64,000 nucleotides of DNA from Eonycteris spelaea (Eukaryota; Chordata; Mammalia; Chiroptera; Pteropodidae), in the NCBI GenBank assembly GCA_003508835.1, contig PUFA01000072.1:8840501-8904500 (forward strand), given 5' to 3'. The notes under the pieces were generated by a model that saw nothing but the letters and a program-made list of their open reading frames with translations, did no database searches and was not told the origin of the DNA. Positions 37,875 through 49,559 of the stretch are shown one piece after another. Each line of letters starts with the position of its first letter. Positions within the stretch are counted from its first letter, which is position 1. The translations under genes and the position numbers were made by a program.

Positions 37875-38557
37875 TTCTGGACTTATATATCTATTTTCTT
37901 TGCCAGGTTAGGGAAGTTCTCTGTTGTTTTTTTCAAATAGGTTCTCAATCCCTTGCTCTCTCTCTTCTCCCTCTGGTACCCTATGATGCAATATTGGTAC
38001 ATCTGATGTTGTTCCAGAGGTCTCTTAAACTTTCCTCATTTTTTAAAAAATTCTTTTTCTTTTTGTGTTCCAATTGGATACATTCTGCTACCTTATCTTC
38101 CAATTCTCTGATTTGGTCCTTTGCTTCATCTAATCTATTGATTCCTTACAGTGTATTCTTCATTTCGGTTATTTTATTCATTTCTGACTGGTTCTTCTTT
38201 ATGGTTTCTATGTCCTTTTTTACTTACTATCTCTCTTTTGAAGTTCTGAGACCATGTATTCTCCCCTACGGGGAGAGCATCCTTATAGCCAGTGTTTTGA
38301 TCTCTGTAGGTTGCTTGCCTCCATTTTGTTTAGTTGTTTTTTTCCTGGATCTGTTTCAGTTGAAGCATATTTTTATTGTTGTTTTCTCATTTTAGTTGCC
38401 TTTCTGTGTGTGTTTGTTTCTATGTATTAGGAAGATTTGCTATATTCTCAGCCTTGGCCAGGTAGCCTTATGTAGTAGGTGTCCTGTGTAGCCTAGTGGC
38501 ACTGTCTACCTTGGTCACCTGCACTGGGGGTTCTGGGCATGTTCCTTGTGTGTGGGT

Positions 38558-38710
38558 CTTTTTTTGGGGGGACAATCCTTGGTTGACCTCACAGATTGCA
38601 TTGCAAGGAACTTTGTCAGTTTTACAATCTCTTATTTTTAAATTTATTTTGCCTACAGCACCTGTCTTCCTAGGTGGTCTCCCATCCAAGTACTAACCAG
38701 GCTCGACCTA
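38558..38710 (-). mobile_element. 5S rRNA-derived SINE, 5'-truncated
   Basis: On the minus strand the element opens inside the 5S part: 38708-38652 matches the 3' half of 5S rRNA, including the 'ttggatgggagaccacctag' box-C region. An A/T-rich linker and the 60-70 nt family tail ('gattgtaaaactgacaaag', 'aatctgtgaggtcaaccaag') follow, then A-rich sequence. Short flanking repeats of 'ttgtgtg(tg)g' at 38545-38554 and 38711-38718 are the likely target duplication. The missing 5' half removes the box A of the internal pol III promoter, so this copy is transcriptionally dead. Confidence 0.85.
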
Positions 38711-40040
38711 TTGTGTGGTTGTTTGTGTTCTGTCGTAGCTAAGCCTTGATTGCTGTTAGCATGTCAGTAGATGGAATTGACTCTTGGGCTGACTGGCTGT
38801 GGAGACTGACTCCACCCATAGGGGTGAGCAGCTGTGTGGGCACTGACCCTATGGAGTGGAATTCACCCAGCACTCTTGGGTACCTATTGAGACCACCCTT
38901 TGGGTGTGCCACTATGGAGCTAGTCAGGTGGTGTTCTTTGTGTTTGATGCCAGCCTTGGAATGTATTGGTTCTGTGATCTCTTAGGAGCCTTCACATATA
39001 GGCCAAGTTCAGCTGCTGCCTTTTATTTCCCCAGGCTACCTAGTTGGATCTGCAGAGTGATCCGCAGATGGTTGCTGCCTGTGCTGAATCTGGAGGCAAG
39101 TGGGAGAGACTGCACTGCGAGCTGAGGTCAGTTACCCCAAGTACTGGGCCTGGGACAGCTTAGCAAAAGGACCAGTGCACCTTGCCAGTGTGAGTTGGAT
39201 GGTGCGGGACCCAAAGAGTCACTGGGAAAAGCAAACGCAGAGTCAGGTTTTGTTGTAGTGCTGAACCTACGGCTTCCTGTAAGTCTCAGATCACAGCAAA
39301 GCCAGCCGCTGTACTCATTAGTCCCTCAGACCCCTATGATCTGCTCAAGAGCTACTGCAGTTTGGTCTGGCATCAGTGGCTTGACACCAAAAGTCTCCCA
39401 AAAGTCTTCCTTGAAATGTGCTGAGTGCATATGGGCTGCTACCCACCAATAAATGTGCTGCTCAGGCAACGTGCAGAGTGGGGCTGGCTGCCTGGCAACA
39501 GGCCCATGCAGGGTAATTGGTGGGCTGTGTGGGGCAAGGCCCCAGGGAGACACCCAGTGGAGTGGACTGATCTCTTTGGGCCAATGCAGATTCATACTTG
39601 GCCACGCAGGGGGTGGGTTCAGCACAGGAAGATGGTGCCCATCTGGAGACTGCTCTGGAGGGGGCCCGAGAAAAGGAACAATGGCTACTGTCCTTAAGCC
39701 CTCACCCCTATGCCAGGCAACACAGTTCTTCCTTATTTGTCTCTTGAGCCTCCCAACCTGCTGACTCTTGGCTAGAGCTCAGGGTGAATGCCTGTGAACA
39801 AGTGAGTCTGTATGCGGGCCTTTTAAGGGAGGGTCTGGGTTTTCAGCTTCCTTTGTCTCACCCCAGTGGCCAGTGTCCCCACTGGTCCCTATAGTCAGAT
39901 TTTGTGGGAATTGTTCTTTCTGTTCTGGGGAGCCCCCACATAGGGCCAGGGCTCCTCATTCCCTGAGGGGAGCCTCTGCAACCATACTCCCTCCCCTGCT
40001 GCTCGACTGCCACATGCAGGTGAGGGACCAGCTGCTGCTA

Positions 40041-40128
40041 CCTGCCGCTCCTGCCATACTGGATGTGGATTTTTCTTTAAATCCTGCCACTCCTACCATA
40101 CTGGATGTGGATTTTTCTTTAAATTCTC
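40041..40128. repeat. 46-bp direct duplication in L1 5' UTR
   Basis: Two adjacent copies of a unit containing 'catactggatgtggattttt', each followed by 'ctttaaat'. They differ at only a few bases. Some L1 lineages have tandem 5' UTR monomers, but two copies may equally be a local duplication. Confidence 0.85.
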
Positions 40129-40272
40129 AGATGTATGTGTTGTGATCAGCTAGCTAGACTTCAGGTGGTTCTCCAAGTTGTTTGTTTTATAATTTGATTG
40201 TCATTTTAACATGGTTGTGGAAGCAGGTGAACCCTGCTTTTACTTAACCTGCCATCTTGACTGGAACTCCTG

Positions 40273-40655
40273 TGCCATTTAATTTTAAAATTGAAATCAA
40301 GTAAGCAATTAAAGTGACTTTATTTTAAATTTGAAGTTAGTATTTATCGAAAATTTTCAATTCTTTCTTAATAATGGTTCAGAGTTTAAGTATGTTATTT
40401 TAATGTCAAGTAATGAAGTTACGTCCCTTCACTATGATCTCTATAAATGCCCTTCACTACTCATTAGTCAGTCATTCCCTGGGAATAGTTTTAGTCTCTG
40501 TGTGGTTGATGATGATTGTGAGATATCACAAGACTATCAATAAAGGATTTGATGCTATTTTCTGCATTCTGTTTACTCAGAAAGAAAATCATATAGACAT
40601 AACATTCTAAGTTATTATCTTCTACCAAATCTGCTCTTTTCCCCATCATCCTAAC
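40273..40655. other. AT-rich unique DNA, no gene seen
   Basis: DNA beyond the L1 5' end. Plus-strand open frames at 40331-40543 and 40413-40610 overlap in different frames and show no domain. Confidence 0.4.
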
Positions 40656-40659
40656 TTAG

Positions 40660-41390
40660 GTAATGACACCAGCATCAACTAGTATTCAAGTACTTTTCCA
40701 GTACTGGTCCCTGAGTCCCATTAATTCTACCACGCAAGCATCATTTGAATCTGTTCACTGGGTTCTACAGTCAGTGCCATTGCAGAGGTTTAGGTCTTCA
40801 TCATCGCTGTCCTGCACTACTACCCAGACTCAGGATTTCCTAACTGACCCTGTTTACCTCCAATGTCTCTTCAGTCCATTTTCTACATATAATTGTCTTT
40901 TCAAAAATGCAAGTGTGATCATGTCCCTTCCGTGTTTCAGAACCTTCATTGGCTTCTCATTGATGATATAGACATTCATTTTGCCTTCTATCTTCATTTC
41001 CCACCTGCACATCACACACTCAGCTCACATAACATAATCTTTGTATTTCTCTGCCTTTCACGTATGACTCTACCATGGAATGCCTTCCACCTTGTTTGCC
41101 TCGTTTTGTTTTAAGATGTTGTTCAAATATCATACCTCTAATTCTTCCGCTGTTTTCTCCAGGCAGAGCATGTTGCGCTTTTCTTTGTGTTTCCAGAGTA
41201 CTTTGTACATATTTCTAATTTAAGTAATCATTTTATCTTCTAATTATTTCATTACATTTTTCTCTTTTCTACATATTAAGCTACTAGAGAGTAGGGACTA
41301 TTTTATTTATCATTGTATCTCCAGGCTTAGCACATTGACTGATCCATAGTTACCACTCAATTAATATTTGATGAACGAAGAAACCAGAGT
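40660..41390 (+). repeat. L2 LINE fragment (ORF2 end and 3' UTR)
   Basis: Sense L2 readable over about 700 bp. The block 'gcaagtgtgatcatgtcccttcc' then 'accttcattggcttctcattg' leads to 'tggaatgccttccaccttg', 'ctactagagagtagggact' and the end 'cactcaattaatatttgatgaacgaa'. The open frames inside (40663-40971, 40893-41114) are decayed and carry no intact LINE domain. Confidence 0.75.
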
Positions 41391-42980
41391 TGATATGTTT
41401 TTGCAACTTATTTATTAAATTTGTATGTGATGTGGCACCATCAACAATATGCTTATTGTACATGATATTGATAACAATAACAGAACCATATTTTCTTACT
41501 ACTCTGCACTTTACAGAAGAAAGTCATGAATGTACATTTAATTTGCTTAAATTCTGAAGATGAAGTAACATAATTCCTAAAAATACTGCATGTGAAAATT
41601 GTACATGGTTCAGGAGAACAATGTATTCTTTGACATTAGCCATGAAAGCTTTCAAAACAAAAATATAAATTTTCCCCAACTCACAGTTATTTCCCCTTGT
41701 CTCTCTTTTTTTAATAAGAGATCACATTTTTCTTCCTGTACATATAATATTTTTAGAGTACTCTGCTCTTATGAAGCATTCTGCAACCCTGGTTAACCTA
41801 TTTAGATCTCAGTGTTCTTATCTGTATAATGAAGCTAATGGTACTGAACTGTTCTCTCAGGAATGTTTGATTAAATATGTTTCTTGACATTGCACAGACC
41901 CTGCATGTATAAGCAAGGGTTTTCAAAATAAATTGTTCTATATGCACAGAGAATAATTTCCTTTGGCATTGTTTTAAAAGCAAGCACATTTCCATGAGGA
42001 ATGCTTGTACCATCAGCAAACATTTCAAATGGATCTGAGGTAAAATTTGTTATGACTGCAGTGAACGTTTTATTTGGGGTTGATAAGATAGGCAAAACAT
42101 CTCCACTCATAATATTTAATGGAAAGAGTAAGCCCTGGTGGAATGTGAGATAGTTTTTTCTTTGCTCAGTATACTAGCTGTTATAAGGGATTTCTTAATA
42201 TTTTTTACTCTAAGGCAGCCCTATGTTGAGTTGTATCTTTTACAGTGCCCCTTTTGCCACTTCAAGTAAAAACAGAGCCAGAATTTCTGATATAATGCCC
42301 TACCCTGAAAATATTCATTATTTTATATGGAAGGAATGCCCTCATTGATCTCTCACATCAGCAAAGCTAGATTGGCTTAGGTGGACAGGGTCTTCTTTCT
42401 CGCAACTCTAATTTTTCTGTTCATCTGACTTCCCTACTTCTACCACTTTATGTGACAACTGCCAATTTCTTTTCCAGGGATGAGAGGAGAAGCCAGTAGA
42501 AAAAAGAGAAAAATGAATGAAAACCAAGAGGAAAAGATAAGCAAAACATACCCTAGATGCTTCTGGGATGCTGAAAAGTGAAAACATGAGTTTAGATTTC
42601 CCCTCCAAAAATTATAGGGTAATAGTTCACTCATATCCTCCTATCGTCTGTCCAAATTTAGATTCAGTTGATAACAGATGAATAAATGAATGTTTCCTTT
42701 AGTAAGGTTGGTGTAAAAAATAATGGCAGTCTAGCCAGGAAAAATAGCATATGCAAAGGTTCTGTCTCTAGAAAGTGGACATTCTTCATGCTCAACAGAA
42801 TCATCTGGAAATGTTTTTTAACTTTCGGAAAAATCCTTTTATTTAAGCGTAATATACATAAAGAAAAATGCATGTATTAAAAATGTAAATTCTATGAAAT
42901 TTTATAAACTGAACATGCTCATTAACCAGCATCATTGGAAAAGTTTTTTGTTTTTGCTTTAAAGATAACAGCTCTTAAGA
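41391..42980. other. AT-rich unique DNA, no gene seen
   Basis: No firm repeat identity. Opposing open frames at 41798-42110, 42408-42634 and 42664-42880 are of chance length. Confidence 0.4.
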
Positions 42981-42984
42981 CATT

Positions 42985-43112
42985 TTTCTAGACACATTGA
43001 ATCAGAATCTCAAATTTTGAAGGCCAAGAATCTGTATTTTAAATAAATTTCTTAGAACATTATTTTGGAGCTCGTTGGGTGCTGGGTTAAATTTGAGAAC
43101 CACAATCTAGAT
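42985..43112 (+). mobile_element. MER5A-like hAT DNA element fragment
   Basis: 'gaatcagaatctcaaattttg', 'aagaatctgtattttaaata' and the end 'aaatttgagaaccacaatc' match the 3' two-thirds of MER5A in sense. The 5' terminus is lost. Confidence 0.65.
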
Positions 43113-43269
43113 CCAAGGTGCATGAGTTGGGGTGGATGAGCCAGAGAGAGAGAGCGCGAAGGGTAAGTCATAGAGTCCTGGAGGGAGGTAGAGTAAGCAA
43201 TCCTGCTTTGGAAAGAGTTCCAACAGTTGTTTGAGGAAGGAACTATGACAAAAACTTCCTTGCCTCCCA

Positions 43270-43715
43270 GTAGTTATAATTTTCAGTGAGGCACTTAGTA
43301 GTTACCTGGAATAAAGACTAAGTCTTAGCCTCTCTTGCAGCTAGATGTGGTCATGTAACTAAATTTTAGCTGCTGGGATATAAGTGGAAGTGTCATGTGA
43401 CTTCCGTAAAGTCTTTAAAGAGTTGAGATGCTCCCTCTTGATCCCTTCCTTTAGCTAGCAGTTGTAATATGGAAGTGCTGGCTGAAACTCAAGCAGCCAT
43501 TTTGATCCAGGTAGACAAAAGTCATAAATTAAGGATGGTAGAACAGAAACCTGGAAGAAACTTAGGTTCCTTAGAACTTTCTGGATTTCATACCAACTCT
43601 GTAGTACCAATTCAGAATTTTTAATAGAATAAAATTTTGTGTTTTTGGCTATTATTTATCTGGGTTATCTAATACAACAGCTGAACTTAATCTAACTGAT
43701 ACAGAGGATTTTCCT
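43270..43715 (+). repeat. ancient LTR-like repeat, family unresolved
   Basis: 'gcagctagatgtggtcatgtaac', 'gatataagtggaagtgtcatgtg' and the end 'taatctaactgatacaga' are phrases of a common mammalian repeat related in layout to 24830-25260. No coding. Confidence 0.45.
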
Positions 43716-44390
43716 GTTCTGTGTGTGGATGTCTGAAGGATCCCAGTAAGAAGTGATCTCTTGAAAAATGGTGTTCTATGTATTTGCCCGAAAACTACTG
43801 GAGCAAGTCTAGGTTTTGTTAATCACTGTTAAACAAGATAATCTTGTCAATATTGAAGAGTCCTGTTTTCTAGGAGATATTTATGTGGTTGGTCTCTTTT
43901 CATAGGCTTCACTTGAAACAGGTCTTATCTGGTACCAGAGATGTTTGGGATTCTCCAGAGAGTGGCTTGTTTTGTGCAGGTGAGGGTTATCCTTATCACA
44001 TAGTTTTTTAGGGAATTCTATGGGTTAAGGCAAGTTTCCAGCAGCAGCGGCAGCTAAGGATACTGGGTTCATTTCCTAAAGAAGAGAGCTGGTGTGGACT
44101 AGGTATATTGTCAGTTTAAGCCAAGGAGTGGGCTATCAGTATAGCTCCAGTGCCAATGCGAGAACTGAGTCATAAACCAGGTATTGGGATGGGGCTGAGA
44201 CAGAGAAGGGCACCAGGTCCAAGATTGCCCAAGACTAACTGATTCAGGTCTGCAGCAAGACCAACTCCAAGGCCCTACTAGCTAGTACCTGGGTTTCCTA
44301 ATGCATGTATATACTTTCTACTTTGGGCAGAAACTAGACAGGCTGAGGAAACTGGTAAAAGATAGCATTGTCTGAGTTTGAAATGACAAA
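43716..44390. other. unique DNA, no gene seen
   Basis: Balanced base composition. 43970-44320 is GC-richer than its surroundings but has no open frame or repeat I can name. Confidence 0.35.
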
Positions 44391-44394
44391 GAAT

Positions 44395-44560
44395 GATCAT
44401 TGTTTTGACTTTTTGCAAGTTGCTCAACTCTTCTTTACCTTGATTCCCTCCTCTGTAAAATGGGACTGAATAATACCTAGGTCATAGCTATTCATCATGG
44501 ATTAAAATAAAAAGTTTTATGTGAGAGGAATTTGCAAATTGTGTGATGAGTTTACACAAA
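44395..44560 (+). repeat. MIR SINE fragment
   Basis: 'ttgcaagttgctcaactctt' and 'ttccctcctctgtaaaatggga' followed by 'aataatacctaggtcatagc' is the central and 3' part of MIR in sense. Confidence 0.8.
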
Positions 44561-45270
44561 TGTAAATTATTATTACCTTCTGGGGAGAAGGAAGCAACAA
44601 TTAATTGTACATAGCAAATCTCCCATAGCATTTAAGATAAGGTGAGTATAATTCATTCATTTGAAATGAAATGGGATAGATTTATTAGAGTCAGTGTATA
44701 ATTATAAGATTTGTATCTGGTCAGGAAACTTTTGTCAGAGGGATACTGTATTCTTATTTGAGAAAAATGCAAGGCTTTTAGAGAGATCATGTGACAGCTT
44801 TGTTTACTTTTTAATCATTTAATGGGTGATATGGTTTATCTTAGAGAGCTATGATTCATAAAAGTCAGTTTATGATTCCACCAGAATCGAAAAACAGTTA
44901 CATTGAGAGTTAATTGAACACTGTGTGCTGTTCAAGACAACCATTAAGGATCAAATCAAAGAGTTAAGAGTGCTTGCTTTTTGCCATAAAAGCAGCATTG
45001 GGGCATATAAGTTTACATTTATATTTGTTGTAAAAAAAAAATAATAATACATTTACAGGCAACAGGTGTAGCTGAATATTACTAATTGTATGAAGCTGTG
45101 CTGTCAGCCTATCTGTAGAGGGAATTTCAAAGATTTATGAGATTGCGTGACTACCAGGGTGATACTTGAAACTGACTTTTTAAAGTGTCATTTTGGTGAA
45201 TGACAGGTTATAGTTACTAAAAAGATTACTCATAATAATAAAGATTTTTTCTTTAAGTGGTAGTAAGCCT
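44561..45270. other. AT-rich unique DNA, no gene seen
   Basis: No repeat or exon recognised, apart from A-rich runs near 45030-45045. Confidence 0.4.
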
Positions 45271-45274
45271 GTGT

Positions 45275-45317
<43 letters not shown>

Positions 45318-45348
45318 AGAGAAAGAAAGAGAGAGAGAAAGAGAGAGG

Positions 45349-45400
<52 letters not shown>

Positions 45401-45451
45401 GGAAGGAAGGAAGGAAAGAAGGAAGGAAGGAAGAGAAAGAAAGGAAGAAAA
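45275..45451 (+). repeat. 177-bp pure purine tract: (GAAA)n(GA)n(GGAA)n
   Basis: Not a single pyrimidine from 45275 to 45451. GAAA units, then GA units with some AAAG/GGGA, then GGAA units. It gives long serine/leucine/phenylalanine or lysine/glutamate open frames on either strand, none of them genes. The mirror-symmetric arrays can form intramolecular triplex DNA. Confidence 0.97.
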
Positions 45452-46025
45452 CCTCATTACTTAACCAGAGTTTGCTATATTTTGGACATTCCATGAATCT
45501 AATTGTCTCTGAGCATGTGGCCTGACTTCTCCAGTCATTCAAAATCATTTCAACCCTGGCCAAAGGCCACAGGCTCCTTCAAACAGTGTTGTAGTCTACT
45601 CATGTAGCTTAAAACAGAATTTGTTCTTGATCAGTGTCCTTTTTTATTATTGCAATTAATTTTAAGACAAAGAAGTCAGCTATGTTTCAAAGAAGGAGAG
45701 GGAAGAAGGAAAAAGAAAAGTTTATTCCATGCTCTTGCCAATGAGCTCTTTCTTCACTGCTCCTTTACCAGTCCTCCTGCCCAGGGGCCCTGTGCTTACT
45801 CCTCTGTTGAGAAAATCATTTAATCTCTACCTTCTGCTATGTTTCAGACTGGTCAGCTAGCCTCATAAAGCCTGTCATCATTTGAACTTAACATTTTCAG
45901 CTTGAATAATAAGCATTTTTTTCATTTTTATTTGTTGTTAAATACAATAACTTTAAATATAGAGAAAAAGGTCTTTAATTCTCCTTAATATAATTATTTA
46001 TTTTGTATTTACTTTGATTATATTG
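45452..46025. other. unique DNA, no gene seen
   Basis: No named repeat. The AT-rich 45890-46020 part may be a trace of an old L1. Confidence 0.35.
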
Positions 46026-46029
46026 TTGA

Positions 46030-46240
46030 TTCATTTGTTTTTCTGACAAATATTTATTGAGAGGCTCCAATAACCCAAGCTCTATTCTAGATACTGGGGA
46101 TATAGCAGGGAATAAACAACTCTGCCCTCATGGAATTTTCATCTCAATGTGGGGAGAGAGAAAGTAATCACATATTATGTCAGATGGTGTTAAATTCTAA
46201 TGAGATAAATAAAACAGGGTAAGGGTTGGGAATCTGGGGT
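46030..46240 (+). repeat. ancient repeat ('aacaaatatttattgag' type)
   Basis: 'gacaaatatttattgagaggc', 'ttctagatactggggatatagcagggaataaaca' and 'ctcatggaattttcatct' belong to a very common mammalian repeat end that I recognise but cannot assign to a family by eye. A second eroded copy is at 53250-53410. Confidence 0.5.
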
Positions 46241-47055
46241 TGGGTCAGGGATCTATTAGCTTTTCTATCTTCTTCTAATCACATACATATTCTTACTCTG
46301 TACTCTGTAAGACCGTGTGTCCTTCTCCCTCAAAAATGCCAACTCTTTGTTCCCTTCTCTACCAAAAACAAACAAACAAATAAAAAACCCACAACTCATT
46401 AATATACATTTAGTGGCATGATATTTTTTCTTGGCATTTGTATGCAGCACAAGAGACTGGATGCTAACTCTGAAACGGAGAAAGTCAGAGGAAATACACA
46501 TAGATAAATAAGAAAGCATCAAATAAAAGGGGGAACTGGCAAGAGATAGAGAAAAAATTCTCATCATTAAAAGTTTACACTCATATATCAAGCTCTGAGA
46601 CATTTTTGGCAAGACTAGATTAGGGTAGAGAAATTCTGAGATAAAATTAGAAACAAATCAAGTAAGATTAAGAGCAGTTCATTATTTCAGAGTTAACAGT
46701 CTTAGACAACCTGTGTATCATTGTTTATGTTTTGCATAAAGGTCCTGGCTTCCTTTTTTCACTTTTTTGTTCTAGAAAACAATCAAAGGTTTAAAAATGG
46801 GAAGTCTTGCCTATGTAGAGGTGTCAGGACTATTAGCAATGTGACAGACACAGATACCTTAATTGGAAAGTCTAAGCTCTGATCTGAGATCTACCAAGAA
46901 AGAGTCTACTCCAAGTTGCAAATGAGTGGTCCCGTTCTCCTTGTCTCCTTTAAAAACAAGTGTGCTTGTATATGGCTAATTTTCATGAAAATAATAGAAT
47001 CACTACATGTAAAATTTAAGAGCCCTGTTTACTATGGAAGCCTGTGTGGACCAAC
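46241..47055. other. unique DNA, no gene seen
   Basis: The minus-strand open frame at 46265-46612 (115 codons) has no domain or family resemblance. It has an ATG, but I see no splice or codon-bias support. Confidence 0.35.
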
Positions 47056-47059
47056 AAAA

Positions 47060-47345
47060 TGAGCTCAACATTTGCAATAGGCAGATCTGGATTAGAATTC
47101 TGGCTTTACCAGGTACGCAATGACCTTAGGCAACTTACTTAAACTCGCTGGACCTGTTTCCTAGCTGATGGGAACATTTCTGGTGTTGAAAATGATATAC
47201 ATTCAAGGGTCAAGTCTTGAGGTAGGTTGAGCTATATGAAACTGCCGTATGACAGTCAAAGAGTGTCAAATGTCAGAAATTTCATGTGGTCCAGTTTGGC
47301 ACACAGTGGATGCTCAATTAAGAGTAACCATTATTATTGCTGTGT
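47060..47345 (+). repeat. MIR SINE
   Basis: Sense MIR: 'gcagatctggattagaattctggctttacca', 'gaccttaggcaacttacttaaac', then an expanded and eroded middle, and the 3' end 'ggcacacagtggatgctcaatta'. It is longer than a normal MIR (about 285 bp versus 260), so a small insertion is likely. Confidence 0.75.
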
Positions 47346-47444
47346 TCATTCAGTATTTTAAAGATTTATTTACTTGAAAATATTAGAATATTTACATATT
47401 GATGAAGGCCTTTATGTATCCAAAGGGCAATCATATAAAATACT

Positions 47445-48072
47445 TTATTTTTTTCTTTTTTAATAATAGCTTTATTGAGATGTGAATCAAATTTCATAGA
47501 ATTAATCCTTTTAAAGTATATGATTCAGTAGTTCTTAGCATATTCACAGAATTGTGTCACTATCACTGCTATCTAATTTTAGAAATTTCCATCACATCAC
47601 CCCAAAAGAAACCCCATACCTACTAGCAGTCATTCCCTATTCCTCCCTCCTCGTAGCCCTTAGTAACTATTTTCTACTTCCCGGGTCTATGGATTTACCT
47701 ATTTTGGGCATTTCATATAAATGGAATCAGACAATATGTGGCCTTTTGTGACTGATTTCTTTCACTTAGCATAGTGTTTTCAAGGTTTTTACTTGTTATT
47801 GCTAGCATGTATCAGTGTAATATCAATATTATCAGTAACAAAATACCAAATAATATTCCCTTGTATAGGTAGACCACATTTGGTTTATCCATTCATTAGT
47901 TGATGGACATTTGGATTATCTCCACTTTTTGGCTATCATTAATAATGCTGCTATAAACATTTTTGTACAAATTTTTGTGTAGACATACATTTTTGATTTT
48001 CTTAGAAAAAGAATTGCTGGGTCATATAATAACTACATGTTTAACACTTTAAGCAACTGCCAAACTATTTTC
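47445..48072 (-). mobile_element. L1 3' fragment (antisense)
   Basis: 'taatagctttattgagatgtgaatc' starts a reversed L1 3' UTR. The ORF2 end follows: 'tttcatataaatggaatc', 'tttcacttagcatagtg', 'attaataatgctgctataaac', 'aattgctgggtcatat', 'aactgccaaactatttt'. It is 5'-truncated within the last part of ORF2. More diverged than the L1 at 33.56 kb. Confidence 0.85.
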
Positions 48073-48079
48073 TTTAGTC

Positions 48080-49065
48080 TAAGTAGCAAAAAAGTGGGTA
48101 ATTCTAGGAGAGAAAATACAAGATGAGCTTATGGCATCTGCAGTGCCAGAAAGCAAGGAAGTACTAAAATATAAATGTTGGGGGCATAACAAAGGGGCCA
48201 GGACCCAATCCAAAATAGCTGTTACGGACCAAGGACCAAACTTGGAACAAGCTGAACAGCAAAGAAGATAGCATGGTATTGAATTACAACTCAAATATAA
48301 AATAAATGTGCATTAGTCTACACTGATATAAATAAATGATTGAATAAACAAATAAAAGAGAAGAGATCAATTTTCCTTAAAGAAGAATTCTAAATAATGT
48401 AAGTAGTTACTACCCTCTTCAGGAGGTGGAGCTTAATCACTCAGTATGGACTGGTTTTAGTGTCTCCCTGTCAAAGAATAGAGTATGGAAAGGAGAAAAT
48501 AGTAACTCTATAGAGAAAGCTGGCAACACTACCTTAACTAAATGATCAAGGTTGACATCACCAGCAATAAGTCATCTTGAGATTGTGTGCTGGTGACATG
48601 ATGTGATGAGAAGGGCATTTCACCTAGGCGATGATATTCTTCCTCAAGATCCATACCCTAATTTAATTGTGAGTAAATGTCATGTAAGTGCACATTGAGG
48701 GACATTCTACAAAATACCTGACCAATATTCTTCAAAACTGTCATAAGGAAAGACTGAGAAACTGTCATAGAGCAGAGGAGACCAAGGAGACATGGTGATT
48801 GAACACAACATGGTGGACTGCTTGGGATTCTGGAACAACAAAAACAAGACATTAGTGAGAAAACTGAAAAAATCCAAATAAAGCCTGGAGACGGTAGTTA
48901 ATAGAATGTACCAATGTTGATTTCTTAATCTTGACAATGTACTGCTGTAATGTAAAATGTTAATGTTAGGGCAAACTGAGCAAGAGATGTACAGTAACTC
49001 TGTACTTGTAACATCTCCATAAATGTTAAATCTTCCTGAAATAAAAAAAAATCCTTAAAATAAAT
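48080..49065 (+). mobile_element. ancient L1 3' UTR (sense)
   Basis: The second half (48690-49060) has the order 'gggacattctacaaaatacctga', 'actgagaaactgtcatagagcagagg', 'gtaccaatgttgatttcttaat' and a poly(A) end after 'cctgaaataaaaaaaa', typical of old mammalian L1 3' UTRs. The first half is more eroded. The element abuts the antisense L1 fragment on its left. Minus-strand open frames (48079-48294, 48658-48937) have no meaning. Confidence 0.65.
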
Positions 49066-49555
49066 CAATTACATGTAAACATAAATAATACATTTTAATT
49101 GAAATATAATTATATTTCCAAAACAAAATATTAATTTAAAAAATTTAGTGGGTATAGAAATGATTATTCAGGCAATTCAGATAAAATAATTTGTTACTGA
49201 GAATGAATGTTGAGATTTATCTAAACTGGTGGTTTAAATGTATTAAATTTACCAGGGATGTGCTTATCTTTCTATCAAACTATCTAAAGTTACAAGGTTG
49301 GTTGCCTAAAGCACCAGTGCTACTGCAGCAACAAAGACTTTTAGCATTTGATCCCCGGCACTGAGCATTTAGGGCACAGTTCTGTTGTTTTCTTCTGTGG
49401 ATTAACTTATCTCTCTTCTTAAACAGTATCAGCATTTACCAAATTAGTGCATTAGTGTTACATTCAAGAAGATATTCATTTACCTTGGCCTCCTTTAGCT
49501 GGGATTGCTAAAATACATTTTATACATGCTTGCTGGTTCAGGACTCAGCTCTCAT
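49066..49555. other. AT-rich unique DNA, no gene seen
   Basis: No repeat or exon identified. 49080-49160 is nearly pure A/T. Confidence 0.4.
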
Positions 49556-49559
49556 GTAA

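Larger units (their letters stand above)
33560..40272 (-). mobile_element. near full-length L1 retrotransposon (antisense), dead
   Basis: The most complete L1 in the window, about 6.7 kb. On the minus strand: the 5' end at about 40272 ('ccagtcaagatggcaggtt' when reversed), a long GC-richer 5' UTR (40272-38420), ORF1 (about 38400-37550), ORF2 endonuclease (37466-36960), reverse transcriptase (about 35900-35150), C-terminal part (to about 33800) and 3' UTR to about 33560. Many frameshifts and stops break both ORFs, and catalytic residues are lost (see parts). A 5S-derived SINE is inserted in the 5' UTR at 38558-38710, so the L1 predates that SINE insertion. Confidence 0.9.
38420..40272 (-). promoter_or_regulatory. 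L1 5' UTR (with inserted 5S-SINE)
   Basis: GC-richer block of about 1.85 kb upstream (in minus sense) of ORF1, the position of the L1 internal polymerase II promoter. Many opposing open frames of 70-103 codons (38468-40145) result from its base composition. It contains an internal near-perfect duplication (40041-40128) and the SINE at 38558-38710. Confidence 0.7.

Noticed and set aside
37829..38395. 188-codon plus-strand frame, hydrophobic, membrane-protein-like
   Set aside because: It is the reverse complement of L1 ORF1. Antisense of A-rich coding sequence gives Phe/Leu/Ser-rich frames that mimic membrane segments.
45180..45563. Serine/leucine-rich 127-codon frame and lysine/glutamate-rich frame opposite
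   Set aside because: Both are translations of the purine microsatellite at 45275-45451.
46265..46612. 115-codon minus-strand frame with ATG
   Set aside because: No domain, splice support or codon bias. It crosses the (CAAA)n-rich stretch at 46366-46390.
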